DNA from: Gammaproteobacteria bacterium | Lineage (GTDB): Bacteria > Pseudomonadota > Gammaproteobacteria > Acidiferrobacterales > Sulfurifustaceae | Length of the DNA: 52,093 nucleotides | Assembly (NCBI GenBank): GCA_016199745.1 | Contig: JACQFZ010000047.1 | Span: 1-52,093 of the forward strand | Direction of reading: 5' to 3' | Part shown: positions 18,901 to 27,619 of the stretch, piece by piece | Numbering within the stretch: position 1 is the stretch's first letter | How the letters are laid out: each line of letters opens with the position of its first letter | Notes under the pieces: generated by a model | The model's input: only the letters and a program-made list of their open reading frames with translations | What the model was told of the DNA's origin: nothing | Databases searched by the model: none | Made by a program: the position numbers and the translations under genes

Positions 18901-21900
18901 AACCAACGGCACGGACGGATTGCCACACAGCACCGCTCGCATTGTTGGTAAACGCGAGCTGGGTCGTCGGTTTGCTGAAGTCCTCGACGAAAAGTGAAGC
19001 GCCAGCATTAGTGATGCTTATATTGTCGAACGCATCGCGCGAGGCGCCGACACCCGGGCCGACATAATCAAATCCGAGGAGGCGAACCTTGTTCCAACCG
19101 GTCGTGTTGACCGTTTGCGACCAGGCGTCGTTGCGGGTCAGGCCCTTCTGATAAACGTAGAGCGTAGTGCTACCACTGTTTAAAACGACTTCGACGATAT
19201 AGGTCGTGTTGGCGGCAACGGGGGTGCTGCCGTTGAGTAGGTCGTTATGCCCATCGGTCAAACCACCGTTGTCGTAGTGATTGGCATAGAGGCTGGTGCC
19301 TAGGAAGTAAGCACCCATTCGCCGGTACCCGGCGGCCAATGTATCCCAATCGCCATTGTCGAGGCCGATACCCAGGGCGCGGCCGTTGCTGACGGCACCA
19401 AGATTCACTTCGGCGCGCAGCGTGATACCAGCAGCATAAGTGTATGTCGCGTTGCTCGTGATGTAGGGATAGATGGCCGTGGCGGCAGCGCCCGATTCCA
19501 TCTCGAGCTGCCCGGCCGTGTCGGCGAACTCGTTCGATCCATAACCTTCGATCTCGTCAATCACGCGCCCGACCGCGTCATAAACATAGTGCGTGGTGCT
19601 CGGCGCGCTGCCGTAGCCGCGCGTCACGTCGGTCGCTTGACCGAGCGCGTTATAAACGGTGTGGGTGGTACTGCCCTCCCCATCTTGCACGTCGGTCACA
19701 CGACCGGCGGCGTCGTAGGTGTAATTGGTTTGGATCGCGGTGGTCGGGATCGGTGACGGTAGTTTGCCGGCGACGCCGGTGGCCGTCGCTTCGGCATCGG
19801 TCAGGCTGATCGACGCGGCGTAGTCGATCGTCTTCGTCAGCTGGTTGAGACTGTTGTATTGGTTTTGCGTGACGTAGCCGTCGCCATCGACGCTGTACAC
19901 CGCACGGCCAGCACTATCGTAGACCGCGCGCGTGGTGCGATCGTTGCTACTGTCGGTGGTGACGTAGGCGCCGGTGGTCCCGCCGATGGTCGGCGCGGTG
20001 CCGGCCGTGAGCGTGCCTTGCATCGCCTTCGCATAACTCGTGGTCTTAACGGCGTGGCCCAAGGCGTCGTAGAAGTTTTGCGTGACGTATTTTTCGGCGT
20101 CGATGGCAAAGGTCTGGCGGCCGGCGCTGTCGTAGACGGCACGGTTGCGTTGCGCGCCGACGGTGGCGTCGGTCGTCATCGTCGAGGTGCTGAGGTTGTC
20201 GATATAAATCGGCGAATTGCCGGCGACGACATCGCTGCCGGAATAGACCCAACCTTCAATCCGTACTTGTCCCCAATCGGAGCCAGTTTGGAGGTTCTTG
20301 ATACCGAGATCGCGATCGGTGCCCTTCTCGTAGAAGTACAACGTCGTGCCAGTGGCGCTGGTTTCGATTTCAGCGACGTAGGTGGTGTTGGCCTTAATGG
20401 TGCCGAGGTCCGTAAAGTTGGCGCCGGCGGCGTTCTGGTTATTCGTGTTGATCTTGTCGCCTTTGATCTGGATCGCGTGGCGGCGGTAGGCAGCACCCGT
20501 GTTGGTGCTCGAGAGACCAACCGTGACACTGCGGGTGGTCAGCGTGACATCGGTAGTGAGCTCAAAGCGGTAGATCTGTCCCGCTTGGAACGCTTGCGTG
20601 GTTTGTTGACGGAAGCCGGTGGATGACGTCGTCGCTGCCACTTGCGACTGCGCAACTAAGCGTTGGCCGGCAACCGTCGCGACATTGGTCACCGTTGTAT
20701 CGATCACTAGGCCAGTGCTAATCGCCGTCGAGTTAAAATTCGAACTCCAGGTCGCATGCAGCGCGACGTCGACGTCGCGCAACGTCGCGATGCTGTCGGC
20801 GTTGATTGTGTTGGGATAGCGGTAGGTGTCGATCACGCGGCCCGCGGCGTCGTAACGGTTCTCGGTCACGCCGCCGAGCGCATCGATCGCGTAGCGGGCG
20901 CGGCCGGCGGTGTCGTACACCGTGCGCGCCGTTTGATCGTTGGCGCTGTTGGCGATGGCGGCAACGGCTGTGACTAGAGTCGCCGGGTTTAGGGTCGCCG
21001 GTACGGTGATCGGCGCGGCATACGTGGTCTGACGGATGACGCGGCCGGCGGCATCGTAGAAGTTGCGCGTGACTTGGTTCAACGCATCGATCTGGTAGAC
21101 CGCGCGGTTGTCGGTGTCGTAGACCGTGCGCGTGGTTTCGTCTTTGGCGTTGGTCGTGACGGTGACGGCGGCGAGGACGTTGCCGAGACCCGAGAGACTG
21201 ATCGCGGTCGCGTACCGGGTGGTGGCGATGACGTTGCCGTTCTTATCGTAGTCGGTCTTGGTCACCGCGCCGGTGGCGTCGACGGTGTAGGTCAGGCGGT
21301 TGGCCTTGTCGTAGACGTAGCGTGTGGTGCGGGCCTCGGTCTTGCCGGAGGCCTCGATCGTGGCGGCGAGGTTGTCGTTGGTATCGTAGACGTAGTCGGT
21401 GGTGATCGCGAGTTTGCTGGTGCCAGGGTCGACAATCTGCTGGGTGCGGCGGCCGAGGTTGTCGTAGCTGTATTGGGTGGTGCGCGTCGTTGTGCTACCG
21501 GCGCCTTCGACCACGGTCAGGGTGCGACCGGCGAGGTCGTAGGTGTAGTCGGCGCGGAGGTTGAGGCCGTTCGTATTGTCGTTCGTCGTCAGGATCGTCT
21601 TCGGATCCACCGTGACCGACTTGACCTGGCCTTTGGCATCGTAGGTGGTCTGCGTCACGATGCCGTTGGCGCCGGTGACGTTGACGGTTCGACTTTGGCC
21701 GTCGTAGCTGTAACTCGTGGTGAGGTTGAGGCCGTTGGCGTTGTCGTTGGTGGTGACGATCGTTTTTGGGTCGACGATGCACGTCAACACACGATTGGCG
21801 TTGTCGTAGCTGAACTTGGTGGTGACGTTGGCCGCGTCGCGGATCGTGAGGTTGCGGCCGGCGGCGTCGTAGGTGTAGTTGGTCGCCAGCGCCAACCCGT

Positions 21901-24900
21901 TCGGGTTGTCGTTGGCATTGACGATCGTCTTGGGATCGATCGTCTCGCTTAACAACTTGCCGTTGACGTCGTACTGGTAACTCGTGAGGGTGACGCGGCT
22001 GCCGTTGGCTTCTTGGAGTTCCAGCTGCACGGTCTCGCCGTGACGGTCCTGCCGGGTGATGGTCTTAACGCCTTCTTGCGTGGTGATCGTGAACGACCGG
22101 TTCAGGTCGTCGTAGCTGTAGGTGGTCTTGTTGTTGAGGGCGTCGGTCTGGGTCAGGACGCGGCTGAAGACGTCATACGTGGTGCTGGTGATGAGATTGA
22201 GTACGGCCGAGTCGACGGTGGTGGTGATCTCGCGGCCGAGACGATCGTACGCATAGTTGCGCACGACGCCGCGGGCGTCGGTGGTCGTGGCCACACGGCC
22301 GAAGGCGTCATACGTCGACGAGGTCTGGCGATTTAGTTTCGCGGCACCGACGTCATCTTCGTTGGTCTGTTTGAGCAGACCGCGGCGATCGTAAAGATAG
22401 GTATCGCTGCGCGTGATCGTCGACGTCAGTTGGGCTTGCGTATTTTTTAACTCACCAAACGCGTTGTAGCTGTAGGTCGTGGTGTCGGTGAAGCTGCTGT
22501 TGTCAGGGGCGTTGAGCGCCTGGCGGATAGCGCCGCGCAACGTGTAGTTGGTTTGTTGATGGCTGTCGGCGTTGTCGCCGGTGGTTTGCAGCACCGGAGT
22601 GATAGCGGTAATGACGGTGCTGTTGAGCACACCACCGGTGAGACCGGTCAGGCTCGCTAGCCGCTTGGTGTAGCGGATCGTGTCGATGACTTGGCCGAAG
22701 GCGTTGTAAATGCTTTGGCTGACTTCGCCCAAGGCATTGACGGTGTAGCGCAGGTGCCCCACTTCGTCGTAGTAAAAGAGCGTCTTGTTGCCGTTTTGAT
22801 CGACCACCGAGGTGCGGCGGCCGTCGAGGTCATAGGTGTAGGTGAGGCTGTAACTGCTCCAGACCGCATCTTTGTCGACCTGCGTTGCCGCTGCCGGCAA
22901 CGCCGCCAATTTGACGCTGCCTTCCGCAGTGAGTTCTTGGAGGACACGGCCTTTGGCGTCGTAACGCGCTTGGGTCGTGCGGACTTCGGTGGTGTTCCAG
23001 GCGCGTTCGGTCTTGATGAGGTTGCCGGCGCTGTCGTAGGTGTAGGCCATGCTGGTGCCGACGGTGTCGGTGCCGTGCTTGACGGTGACCTTGGTGACTT
23101 GGTTGGCGCCGTTGTACTCGGTGACGGTGACTTGGTCGTTGGCGTCCGCTGTCGGGCGCAGGTCGACGATGGCTTCGATGCCCGTATAGGTCTTGGCCTT
23201 GGCGTAGTAACGCGTCGTTTGGGTTTGGTTGCCGGCGACGTCGTAGGCGTACTCGGTTAAATAATTCTCGGCGTCGAGGGTGGCGATGACTTGGCCGCGG
23301 GCGTTGTAGAAGGTGTACGCGTGTTGATCGTTAGTATTGACGGTCGTGGTGACGTCGGTCTTGATCTGGGCGAAGGTGCCGGCAGCACGCAGGCTGGCGC
23401 CGGCGACGTTGGCATAACGCACGCTGTCGATCAGCTGGCCGGCGGCGTCGTACTTGGATTCGGTCAGGTAGCCTTCGGCGTCGAGGGTGCCGATCGACTT
23501 GCCGTCGTTGTCGTAAAAGAACCGCGTGGTGCGATCGTTGGTGGCGTCGCCGGTGGGCGTGACGTTGGTCAGTGTCGGCGTCGTTGGGATCGTGAGAGTG
23601 TTGGCGTAACGGATCGTGCCGGTGACGCGCGAGGCACCGTCGTACAACGTCTTGGCGACGTAGCCTTTGGTGGCGTCGGTGTCTTCCGGCGTGATCGTGT
23701 AGACCAAGCGGTTGGCGTTGTCGTAGAGGTAACGGGTGACGCGATCTTTGGTGGTGTCGAGCGTCGGCCGCAGCGACGTCATCGTGATCGTCAGCGGGTT
23801 GCCGCCGACGTCGGTGAGCGCCGCCGTCGGACGATTGGCGTAGGCGATGGTCTTGACGGCGTTGCCGTTGGCGTCGTAGACCGTCTCGATCAAGCTGCCG
23901 GTGGCATCGACGGTGCCGACCAGCCTGCCGGCTTCGTCGTAAAGCAGGTGCGTCTTATTGCCGAGCGGATCGGTCGTGATGCGCAGACGACCGGCGGTGT
24001 CGTACTGATAGCTCGTCACACCGAACGGTTGGACGGGAGTCGTACCTTGCGATTGCGTCGTGCTGAGCAGGCGGCCGGCGCGGTCGTAGGCACTCACGGT
24101 CGCGAGCCCGGTGCCGTTGTCGAGCGTCACCGTCGTCTTGCGATTGGCGTCGTCATACGTCGTGAGCGTTGTGCGCGTAACGTCGGCGGCGCCGTTCTTC
24201 GCGATCCATTGGGTGCTGCTGGTGATGCGGCCGAGACCATCGTAAATAAAGGCGGTCACGTAGTCGTTGGCGTCGGTGGCCGTCGCCTCGCCGCGCGCAT
24301 CGATGCTCTTCAACAGGCGGCCGCGCTGGTCGTAAACATAGCGCGTGATCGACGCGCTGCTGGCGACGCCGTCGCCGGTCGTGCCGTCGATCTGGCCGTA
24401 GGTGGTGACGCTCGCCAATTGACCGACGCTGTAGGCGTACACCATCAATTCGACCGCGGTCTTGGTTTGCAGACCGGCCCAAGTCGTCAGATCGGCTTCG
24501 GCAAAGGTGCCGCCGCTGTAGCGTCCGGCGGTGTAGGCGATCTGGCGGGCACGGGTGCCATTGGTGTTGTAACGCGTTTCGGCGACGCGACCGTCGGCGG
24601 AGATGGCGAAACGCAGATGGTTTTCGAAATCGTAGACGTAGTGCGTCGTCAGCGGACTGCCGGGCGTACCCGCACCGGCGCCATCAGGATCGGGCGTCAG
24701 ATAGAAGGTTTCGGTCAGCAGCGCGTTCGTGGTCGTGTCGTACGTGCGGACAACGGTATTGCCTTCGGCATCACGCGTGAGCGTGCAGTTGCCGTTGGCG
24801 TCGTACTGCAGGGTCGTGATGTTGCCGCGCGCGTGGGTGATCTGTGTGAGATCGTCGTTGGTGTATTGATAGCTGGTGCTGAGGCGCGTGCCGTCGCTCG

Positions 24901-27619
24901 CGGCCGGACTCAAGAGCTGCTTGAGTCGGCCCTGGGTGTCGGTCACGTAGCTCGTCATCAACCCGAGCGGATCGGTGACATCGGTTTGCGCCTGCGCACT
25001 GACGGTTTGGGTGTAACTCAAGCTCGTCGGCACGGTCAATTGCCGGCTGACCGTCAGGGTCCCGCCCATGGCGGTTTGCAGCGCGCTGGCAGCACGGGCA
25101 TCGCCGTACACGGTCTGCGCGATCGACGCCCAGGTGTCGCCGGCTTGCACGGTGTAGTACGCCGCGGTCGTGCCGGTGTTCAGCGTCGCCGGTAAATTCG
25201 TCAACCGATTGCCGGCGGTCAGCGGCGGGTTACCCATGGCGGTCTGCAACGCGCTGGCCACGCGGCTGTCGCCGTAGAGCTTGGTGGCAATCGTCGACCA
25301 GGTGTCGCCGCTGACGATGGTGTAGTACGGTACCGCGTCGTTGTTGTAGCGGTTGCTGTAGACACTGAGGCTGGTGTCGGTACTGTTTTGCTTTTGCAAC
25401 CATAGGGCGTTGACGTCGCCGAGCGCATCGATCGCTACGCTGACCGTACCGACAGCATCAACCGCCGAGTTGGCATTCGTTTCGATCGCGGTCGCGCCCT
25501 GCCAGGCGCCACCGCTGTAACGATTGACGTAAACGCTGTTAACGCCGGTGGCGTCGGTCTGGACGAACGCGACTGCCGCTTGACCGTTGTCATTGATACT
25601 CGCCTGCCGACGCCATACCGCACCGGACAAGCTTTCGAGTGCTTCGTTGGTGCTGCCCTGCCAGACGCCGCCGGCATAGCGGCGCGCGAACAGACTGGCG
25701 TCGCCGTCGTTGGTCCAGGTGAGCAACGCGTTGCCGTTGCTGCTCATGCTCAACTGTGGACTGGTATAGACGTTGGCCGCGACCACGGTGGTGGCCGTCG
25801 TACTCCAGGTATCGGTGTTCTTGGTGTAGGCCTTGGAATAAATCGCAGTGCCCTGCTTCCATACCACCAGCATGTTGCCGCTGCCGTCGACACCGATAGT
25901 GGCGCCGTTAACAGCGGATGTGGTGCTGGTTTCGAACGTGGTGCCACTCGCATTCGACCAACTCGTACCGACGGCGGTATAGCGTGCGGTATAGAGACTG
26001 TTGACCGTCTCGCTGCCGGTTTTTTGCAACCACGACACGGTCGCATTGCCTTGCGCGTCGATCGCGACGGTCCAGTTGGAGGAACTGCCGATCGCGATGC
26101 CGTTGTCATTGGCCAGCCCACGGTCATCGAGATTGACTACCGCACTCTGCCAGGCGCTGCCGTTGAAGACGTTGGCGACCAGGTTGTAGCGCACACCATC
26201 GTTCTGGCTGAAGACGACCAACGCACGGCCGTTGTCGTTAATGGCGCCGACCGGGTAGAAGGCCTGGCCGGTGGTGTTCTCGATGAGACTCGGGCTCGCG
26301 TCCCACGCGCCGTTGATGTAGCGGCAGGCGTAGAGGTTGTAGTCCTGCATCCAGGTAACGAGCGCATTACCGTTGGCGCTCATGCTGAGATGCGGGAACC
26401 AGGCTTGGCCGACGAGCGTGCCTCTCAGCGGCGTCGTGGGTGTCGTGCTCCAGGCGTCGCTGTTCTTGTTGTAGAGGCTGACGTAGAGATCGCTGCCTTG
26501 GGCCCACACGGCCATGCCGTTGCCGTTTTGGTCGAAGGTGACTTGCACATTGTCGGGGGCGGTGGCGAGGGACTCGCGTAAGGCGGCAGTGGCCCAGCCC
26601 GCCGTCGGCGTGGTCAGCGCCGAATTGATTAGGTTAAAGCTGGAACCGGCGGCCGAGAGCGCGGTACTGTTGGCGGTGGCGCTCGTGGTCGCCCCGGTCC
26701 CGGTCGTCATCTGCGTGTACGTCAGCTTCGTCGTTTTGCCTTCGCCGTCGGTGGTCGACGTCACCCGGTATTGGCCGTTGATGAGCGCGTACTTGAAGCT
26801 GACGGTGCTGCTGTCGCCGGCGGTGATCGTCGCGATGCGAGTGCTGGTGCCGTCGTAGGTATAACCCGTGACGTAGGTCTTGGCGTCGGCAGTATTGTCC
26901 GGCGTCAGGTCGACTGTCACTTGGTCGAGACGGTTGGCGGTGTCGTAACGATAGCTCGTGAGCGTCTGCGTGACGCCGCTGACGACGACGCGCAGTTTGG
27001 TGATGTTGGCCAGCTTACCGGTGTTGGTATCGTAATCGATGAATAACGTCTGGTTGGCCGCGGCGTCGTCGATTTGGGTGACGTAACCGGAAGAGACGTT
27101 GTACGAATAGGCCGTGGTGTTGCCGTCGGTGTCCTTCATCGACTGCAGCTTGCCGGCGCTGTTGTAGATTTCGCTGACGCGGCTGCTGCCGTCGGTCCAG
27201 GTCCACTGCGTCGTTGTCGTGCTGTACGTCAGCGTGTCGCTCGCGCCGCCGCCCGCCGTGCTGACGTAGGCCGTGCCGTTATAGAGGTAGTCGATCTCGG
27301 CGCCATCGCCGAAACGTTTCGTGACTTTGGAACCGCTGGCGTTGGCGGTCGGCGGAACGTAACTCAGCGACGCGACGTTGAGCCGCCAGTTGTCGTTGTT
27401 GTCGCCGTCGACCAGCCCTTGGGAGTTGTAAGTTCGGACCAATGCCGTATCGAGCCCGACCGAGGCGAGATACTCATCTTGCTGCTGAACGATCAGGTTG
27501 CCGGTGTTCTCGTTGACGGTGACGCGATCAGATTGGCCTGTTCGACCCGCGGCCGACGATCCGAGCTCGAGTGAAGTATTGAACAGCCCCAGCGTGCTGC
27601 TATTGATAATGCTCGTCAT
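9971..27619 (-). CDS. Giant Rhs/YD-repeat polymorphic toxin with LysM, protein-glutaminase-like and DUF6883-like domains
   Basis: The product has 5,882 residues from the ATG at 27619, which is preceded by GGGGAG. No signal peptide is seen. By position: YD repeats about 40-320; a WAQ/DGxG-type repeat region about 330-760 that looks like a beta-propeller; two LysM domains about 760-850 (YYTIVSGDTWSTIA, YYTVQAGDTWASIA); YD repeats, interrupted by two jelly-roll-like inserts (about 2290-2490 and 2700-2890) and a fibronectin/Ig-like block (about 3800-4380); a third LysM near 5140-5180; a proline stretch and hydrophobic segment (FLVAVVIIVVAA) near 5230; a glycine-zipper region. Residues about 5464-5560 match protein glutaminases: C5472 in YDNCLDRA, H5521 in DWHVAQAV, D5542 in YVIDPST. 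The last 105 residues (LNPEHPVGGNKAKVF onward) match DUF6883. The canonical Rhs boundary DPxGLxxG is absent. The domains are read by eye. Confidence 0.9.
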   Translation of the reverse strand: MTSIINSSTLGLFNTSLELGSSAAGRTGQSDRVTVNENTGNLIVQQQDEYLASVGLDTALVRTYNSQGLVDGDNNDNWRLNVASLSYVPPTANASGSKVTKRFGDGAEIDYLYNGTAYVSTAGGGASDTLTYSTTTTQWTWTDGSSRVSEIYNSAGKLQSMKDTDGNTTAYSYNVSSGYVTQIDDAAANQTLFIDYDTNTGKLANITKLRVVVSGVTQTLTSYRYDTANRLDQVTVDLTPDNTADAKTYVTGYTYDGTSTRIATITAGDSSTVSFKYALINGQYRVTSTTDGEGKTTKLTYTQMTTGTGATTSATANSTALSAAGSSFNLINSALTTPTAGWATAALRESLATAPDNVQVTFDQNGNGMAVWAQGSDLYVSLYNKNSDAWSTTPTTPLRGTLVGQAWFPHLSMSANGNALVTWMQDYNLYACRYINGAWDASPSLIENTTGQAFYPVGAINDNGRALVVFSQNDGVRYNLVANVFNGSAWQSAVVNLDDRGLANDNGIAIGSSSNWTVAIDAQGNATVSWLQKTGSETVNSLYTARYTAVGTSWSNASGTTFETSTTSAVNGATIGVDGSGNMLVVWKQGTAIYSKAYTKNTDTWSTTATTVVAANVYTSPQLSMSSNGNALLTWTNDGDASLFARRYAGGVWQGSTNEALESLSGAVWRRQASINDNGQAAVAFVQTDATGVNSVYVNRYSGGAWQGATAIETNANSAVDAVGTVSVAIDALGDVNALWLQKQNSTDTSLSVYSNRYNNDAVPYYTIVSGDTWSTIATKLYGDSRVASALQTAMGNPPLTAGNRLTNLPATLNTGTTAAYYTVQAGDTWASIAQTVYGDARAASALQTAMGGTLTVSRQLTVPTSLSYTQTVSAQAQTDVTDPLGLMTSYVTDTQGRLKQLLSPAASDGTRLSTSYQYTNDDLTQITHARGNITTLQYDANGNCTLTRDAEGNTVVRTYDTTTNALLTETFYLTPDPDGAGAGTPGSPLTTHYVYDFENHLRFAISADGRVAETRYNTNGTRARQIAYTAGRYSGGTFAEADLTTWAGLQTKTAVELMVYAYSVGQLASVTTYGQIDGTTGDGVASSASITRYVYDQRGRLLKSIDARGEATATDANDYVTAFIYDGLGRITSSTQWIAKNGAADVTRTTLTTYDDANRKTTVTLDNGTGLATVSAYDRAGRLLSTTQSQGTTPVQPFGVTSYQYDTAGRLRITTDPLGNKTHLLYDEAGRLVGTVDATGSLIETVYDANGNAVKTIAYANRPTAALTDVGGNPLTITMTSLRPTLDTTKDRVTRYLYDNANRLVYTITPEDTDATKGYVAKTLYDGASRVTGTIRYANTLTIPTTPTLTNVTPTGDATNDRTTRFFYDNDGKSIGTLDAEGYLTESKYDAAGQLIDSVRYANVAGASLRAAGTFAQIKTDVTTTVNTNDQHAYTFYNARGQVIATLDAENYLTEYAYDVAGNQTQTTRYYAKAKTYTGIEAIVDLRPTADANDQVTVTEYNGANQVTKVTVKHGTDTVGTSMAYTYDSAGNLIKTERAWNTTEVRTTQARYDAKGRVLQELTAEGSVKLAALPAAATQVDKDAVWSSYSLTYTYDLDGRRTSVVDQNGNKTLFYYDEVGHLRYTVNALGEVSQSIYNAFGQVIDTIRYTKRLASLTGLTGGVLNSTVITAITPVLQTTGDNADSHQQTNYTLRGAIRQALNAPDNSSFTDTTTYSYNAFGELKNTQAQLTSTITRSDTYLYDRRGLLKQTNEDDVGAAKLNRQTSSTYDAFGRVATTTDARGVVRNYAYDRLGREITTTVDSAVLNLITSTTYDVFSRVLTQTDALNNKTTYSYDDLNRSFTITTQEGVKTITRQDRHGETVQLELQEANGSRVTLTSYQYDVNGKLLSETIDPKTIVNANDNPNGLALATNYTYDAAGRNLTIRDAANVTTKFSYDNANRVLTCIVDPKTIVTTNDNANGLNLTTSYSYDGQSRTVNVTGANGIVTQTTYDAKGQVKSVTVDPKTILTTNDNTNGLNLRADYTYDLAGRTLTVVEGAGSTTTRTTQYSYDNLGRRTQQIVDPGTSKLAITTDYVYDTNDNLAATIEASGKTEARTTRYVYDKANRLTYTVDATGAVTKTDYDKNGNVIATTRYATAISLSGLGNVLAAVTVTTNAKDETTRTVYDTDNRAVYQIDALNQVTRNFYDAAGRVIRQTTYAAPITVPATLNPATLVTAVAAIANSANDQTARTVYDTAGRARYAIDALGGVTENRYDAAGRVIDTYRYPNTINADSIATLRDVDVALHATWSSNFNSTAISTGLVIDTTVTNVATVAGQRLVAQSQVAATTSSTGFRQQTTQAFQAGQIYRFELTTDVTLTTRSVTVGLSSTNTGAAYRRHAIQIKGDKINTNNQNAAGANFTDLGTIKANTTYVAEIETSATGTTLYFYEKGTDRDLGIKNLQTGSDWGQVRIEGWVYSGSDVVAGNSPIYIDNLSTSTMTTDATVGAQRNRAVYDSAGRQTFAIDAEKYVTQNFYDALGHAVKTTSYAKAMQGTLTAGTAPTIGGTTGAYVTTDSSNDRTTRAVYDSAGRAVYSVDGDGYVTQNQYNSLNQLTKTIDYAASISLTDAEATATGVAGKLPSPIPTTAIQTNYTYDAAGRVTDVQDGEGSTTHTVYNALGQATDVTRGYGSAPSTTHYVYDAVGRVIDEIEGYGSNEFADTAGQLEMESGAAATAIYPYITSNATYTYAAGITLRAEVNLGAVSNGRALGIGLDNGDWDTLAAGYRRMGAYFLGTSLYANHYDNGGLTDGHNDLLNGSTPVAANTTYIVEVVLNSGSTTLYVYQKGLTRNDAWSQTVNTTGWNKVRLLGFDYVGPGVGASRDAFDNISITNAGASLFVEDFSKPTTQLAFTNNASGAVWQSVRAVGSDTRYTYDSFGNRASTIDPRGIELAESDSAWALAERQRLGYTDTGTAAGNALRASVLNTTQKNTLRGLYTTSYQYDKLNRQTQETDALSNITSTKYDAFDNKVKVTDPRSNNGYFYYDQNNRLTRQVDPLGYVTDTAYNAFGDKLSLTQYATATSSTSWSETSMPATPTADSNRDMTTQFQYDLRGQVKQTTDAEGFAESYTYNAFSERASLVAKSSTSSKVAGGTTNYLYNKRGLLKEEQLPINSVDATGAAKQVKNTYDYDAFGNRTTTTEAVGLPEVRTTTYTYNKRGQLKTKALASVSVYKSDWTTATVTPTETYDYDDRGNRIAVTDAVGGKTVTYYDALDRKIAAVNAAGTLMTWTLDAAGNSVAIRTYGDQLTLPVGTSTVPTPINTTNYRETRYRFDANNHQIESRMRSATVGSRNPATGNYEIGVADIVTTQVYDGNGNVIRSVDANGNTSYFYYDKLSQKTLTVDPANYVTRFEYDAAGNLMRQTQYAAKLSLMLTPASPSDPTTIINNVNPPATPNPDNRVTEYDRNKMGRVTQQRTLSVGYVDVDSGTGATTTRNASAATSYIYNGLGQAIQQTNANSNVSNVTYDSAGRKTQEQGASFSDHTGTSVRASTLYTYDGLGNVVLKRAQGNTSTGGDEVTRYFYNANGWFTSQIVDPKTIATANDNPNGLDITTTYKRDANGNITSQGIVRKDADGTSITDTTQFAYDKLNRQINQSVQASNEISATTQQTHYNTYGEIDKKGTNGTWTTFSEYNDQGKVWRTNTDNGITTVHLYDKNGNATLKILSSSVDLATYSLNGILNTLTPDQKSQTISVYDARNQVVDTYEEAMVNARDKVASQQLITKSTVDGSGGVVNVGPMSAPSTKTSSDPITNGAAMIAAGGIGSASWTFSASRYVTVTKGWAFPGYVNPLLTVNMPSNLSEYGGGNVQVRIITSYPRVNSLGGYRVSDPHFFTRDVVMTLPSGSSTLTFSPTDFVDSSYYITTVTGGAQNFLAVDMDGSSPTNCYLPNISISIEKVTPAGNVLVGNASVNNTLVSVGLGAMAPLSVALPAGNAYTKRINFEGQSQSATHLTLFYRTAGSNSGWLSYQVPQMTINGQPQPGWFVYDWSGLAGGNYEMRYVTYDDGGTVYNSQTLSNNVSGTVDFTSSTPAALTQTARKIGGGGLAFLDIGGFLNVTEQGNNATQATIRFRPVGSSYGATYTMTKVVNGWFMINPTSSGLTAGVSYDYTIVAKDGAGNTINTAQGSFTAGSPNSVGVLTPLSQQAEIVHIANQSASATSARLLYKANGTSTWSSPVTLTPEGAGSFYWDATSLVPDSLQSYVFDYEYQIFDNSGRMINRASGQVRLGANGAMLSHTNLHLPTKVTFNPPQTNATSMRLYYRSTGTTAYNPYVALTKDTNGFYTFDATGITPASGTADFDYYYELYDSTGAQLKTPIGDALQVSGKITIGSPSDSTQVKMVILGSNNLNNVVQHHLDYNAFGEIKNDVDGRGAALMGSDGTWATAERKRLGYVDGTGNALTVVALTTAQKQTLAAIYTTSFTYNTMGKLVSKVDPQTSITLANGFVQRLRPTTNYYYDRVGNVIRVDDPNLVSGVVSGRNTQTWVTSGSDGSYQVAKEFHADGGTKRYTYDVFGNLRISTDEDNRATTNFYDKANRLIEVDHALKDGTGKSINIDKYEYDAEGHRIASTNGMGSAYRTKTYYDSFGRVRKYISAEGRTTTYDYVWDNTIKSPSGATVGGYVATTTDNVGRTLIDKTDTFGNLVYHKDLGGHTFNYTYNKAGWLTSQTGDTDLTKTGTEQSITYSYYANGRLKGTTDNTFGTYSIYEYDVAGNRTFEGYATMQGGVPVYRQLFDIKYDERNRMVDVKDSLTHILYEYDANGNRRRVQSHYQDGVAQTVGYQDYWYTYDTMNRFTTTMGTLVGGRGSNAADTASHYISRGTDGTLISYDNAGQRLHVTDASGQIEDYVYNDDGFLTDVTINTVLASRRVNDAIGRVKQYVEYNDDGTVSKSTTNTYNKDNDLTQVNDDLTSKGTNYSYLDSGNKLNAEQQSSTTYGGSDTQTTNTYTYEYWDSAKQSTIKSQASNSAVQSWAPGYSHFVYDVNGHITQVRDEENVLTKRYLQYLNDADGRVLIRNEIDNTVGGSPAATGGNIHRYRNYYYANGRGIGDIGNDPKDPTARSRMDYAQSLAYVDSGKPKDFRPVNSADFDQNYQPINPSYPASAPDTYVVRQNDTLQSIALALWGDASMWYMIADANGIKDTTVPLSLNARLVIPNKVTNIHNTSQTYKVYRPGEVLGDTSPTLPKPIMPPPPPRPERQSSDGGCGGFGSFLVAVVIIVVAATTQQWWITQAEGVLGSGVAAEVVGAAAAGATANLAGQATGVALGVQNNISWEQVGISALSAGATAGIGSSTGLNNALGELGDFGAKLAKGVIQSTVTQGLAVATGLQKEFNWRDVAASAVSAGVGYSMRNNPLGNFGSSLASSAAQQWVKNGKVDWASATMDAAGQTLGSSLAQQLMSESNGSVARSRSAGLTPRAAQNLFDAQANNEKIVWSWPYDNCLDRAVVGENFSKETYGISPYAVHVMAPKGEHLSTTNRFHDNDPVEFDWHVAQAVLVQDADVGPPAPYVIDPSTQRGLAPLSQFVNGLNNDNAFVTIGPMDQYPSVPAEYVQPTPLPSLEKAREKMWRYELSAGQNEEQGNALMRITDYPPTPGPQSNVDDAIFRQVVASLQSTSAPATPSALQNILAGDDATVAASAIRASRGPGYLERFNTISGNDSLPGAEKLYRFGYALLGNDSPRLIEQNYGPTLDDIFENPALDGLQRPAFDPLDPFNYGPLKFGLTSRWESVVAGRVPELVEGAYSLNRANRAVIYPRKLAEYALNPEHPVGGNKAKVFESTLGFTRNNADDLMDQLRQGVVNNTPIPGKVDRFGSRFTVDIPVVGPAGNGTVRSGWIYKPGSNVPELTTIYVK

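Noticed and set aside
12422-25195. Very long plus-strand open frames (888, 814 and 634 codons) opposite the giant Rhs gene
   Set aside because: They are rich in Val, Gly, Arg and Asp without domain motifs and mirror the codon use of the repetitive YD-repeat gene on the other strand; the Rhs frame is continuous and has clear homology.
9971-27619. CRISPR-like or tandem DNA repeats within the giant gene
   Set aside because: Repeated stretches such as the GTCGTAGGTGTA type reflect YD-repeat codons with irregular spacing and no spacers; they are coding repeats.
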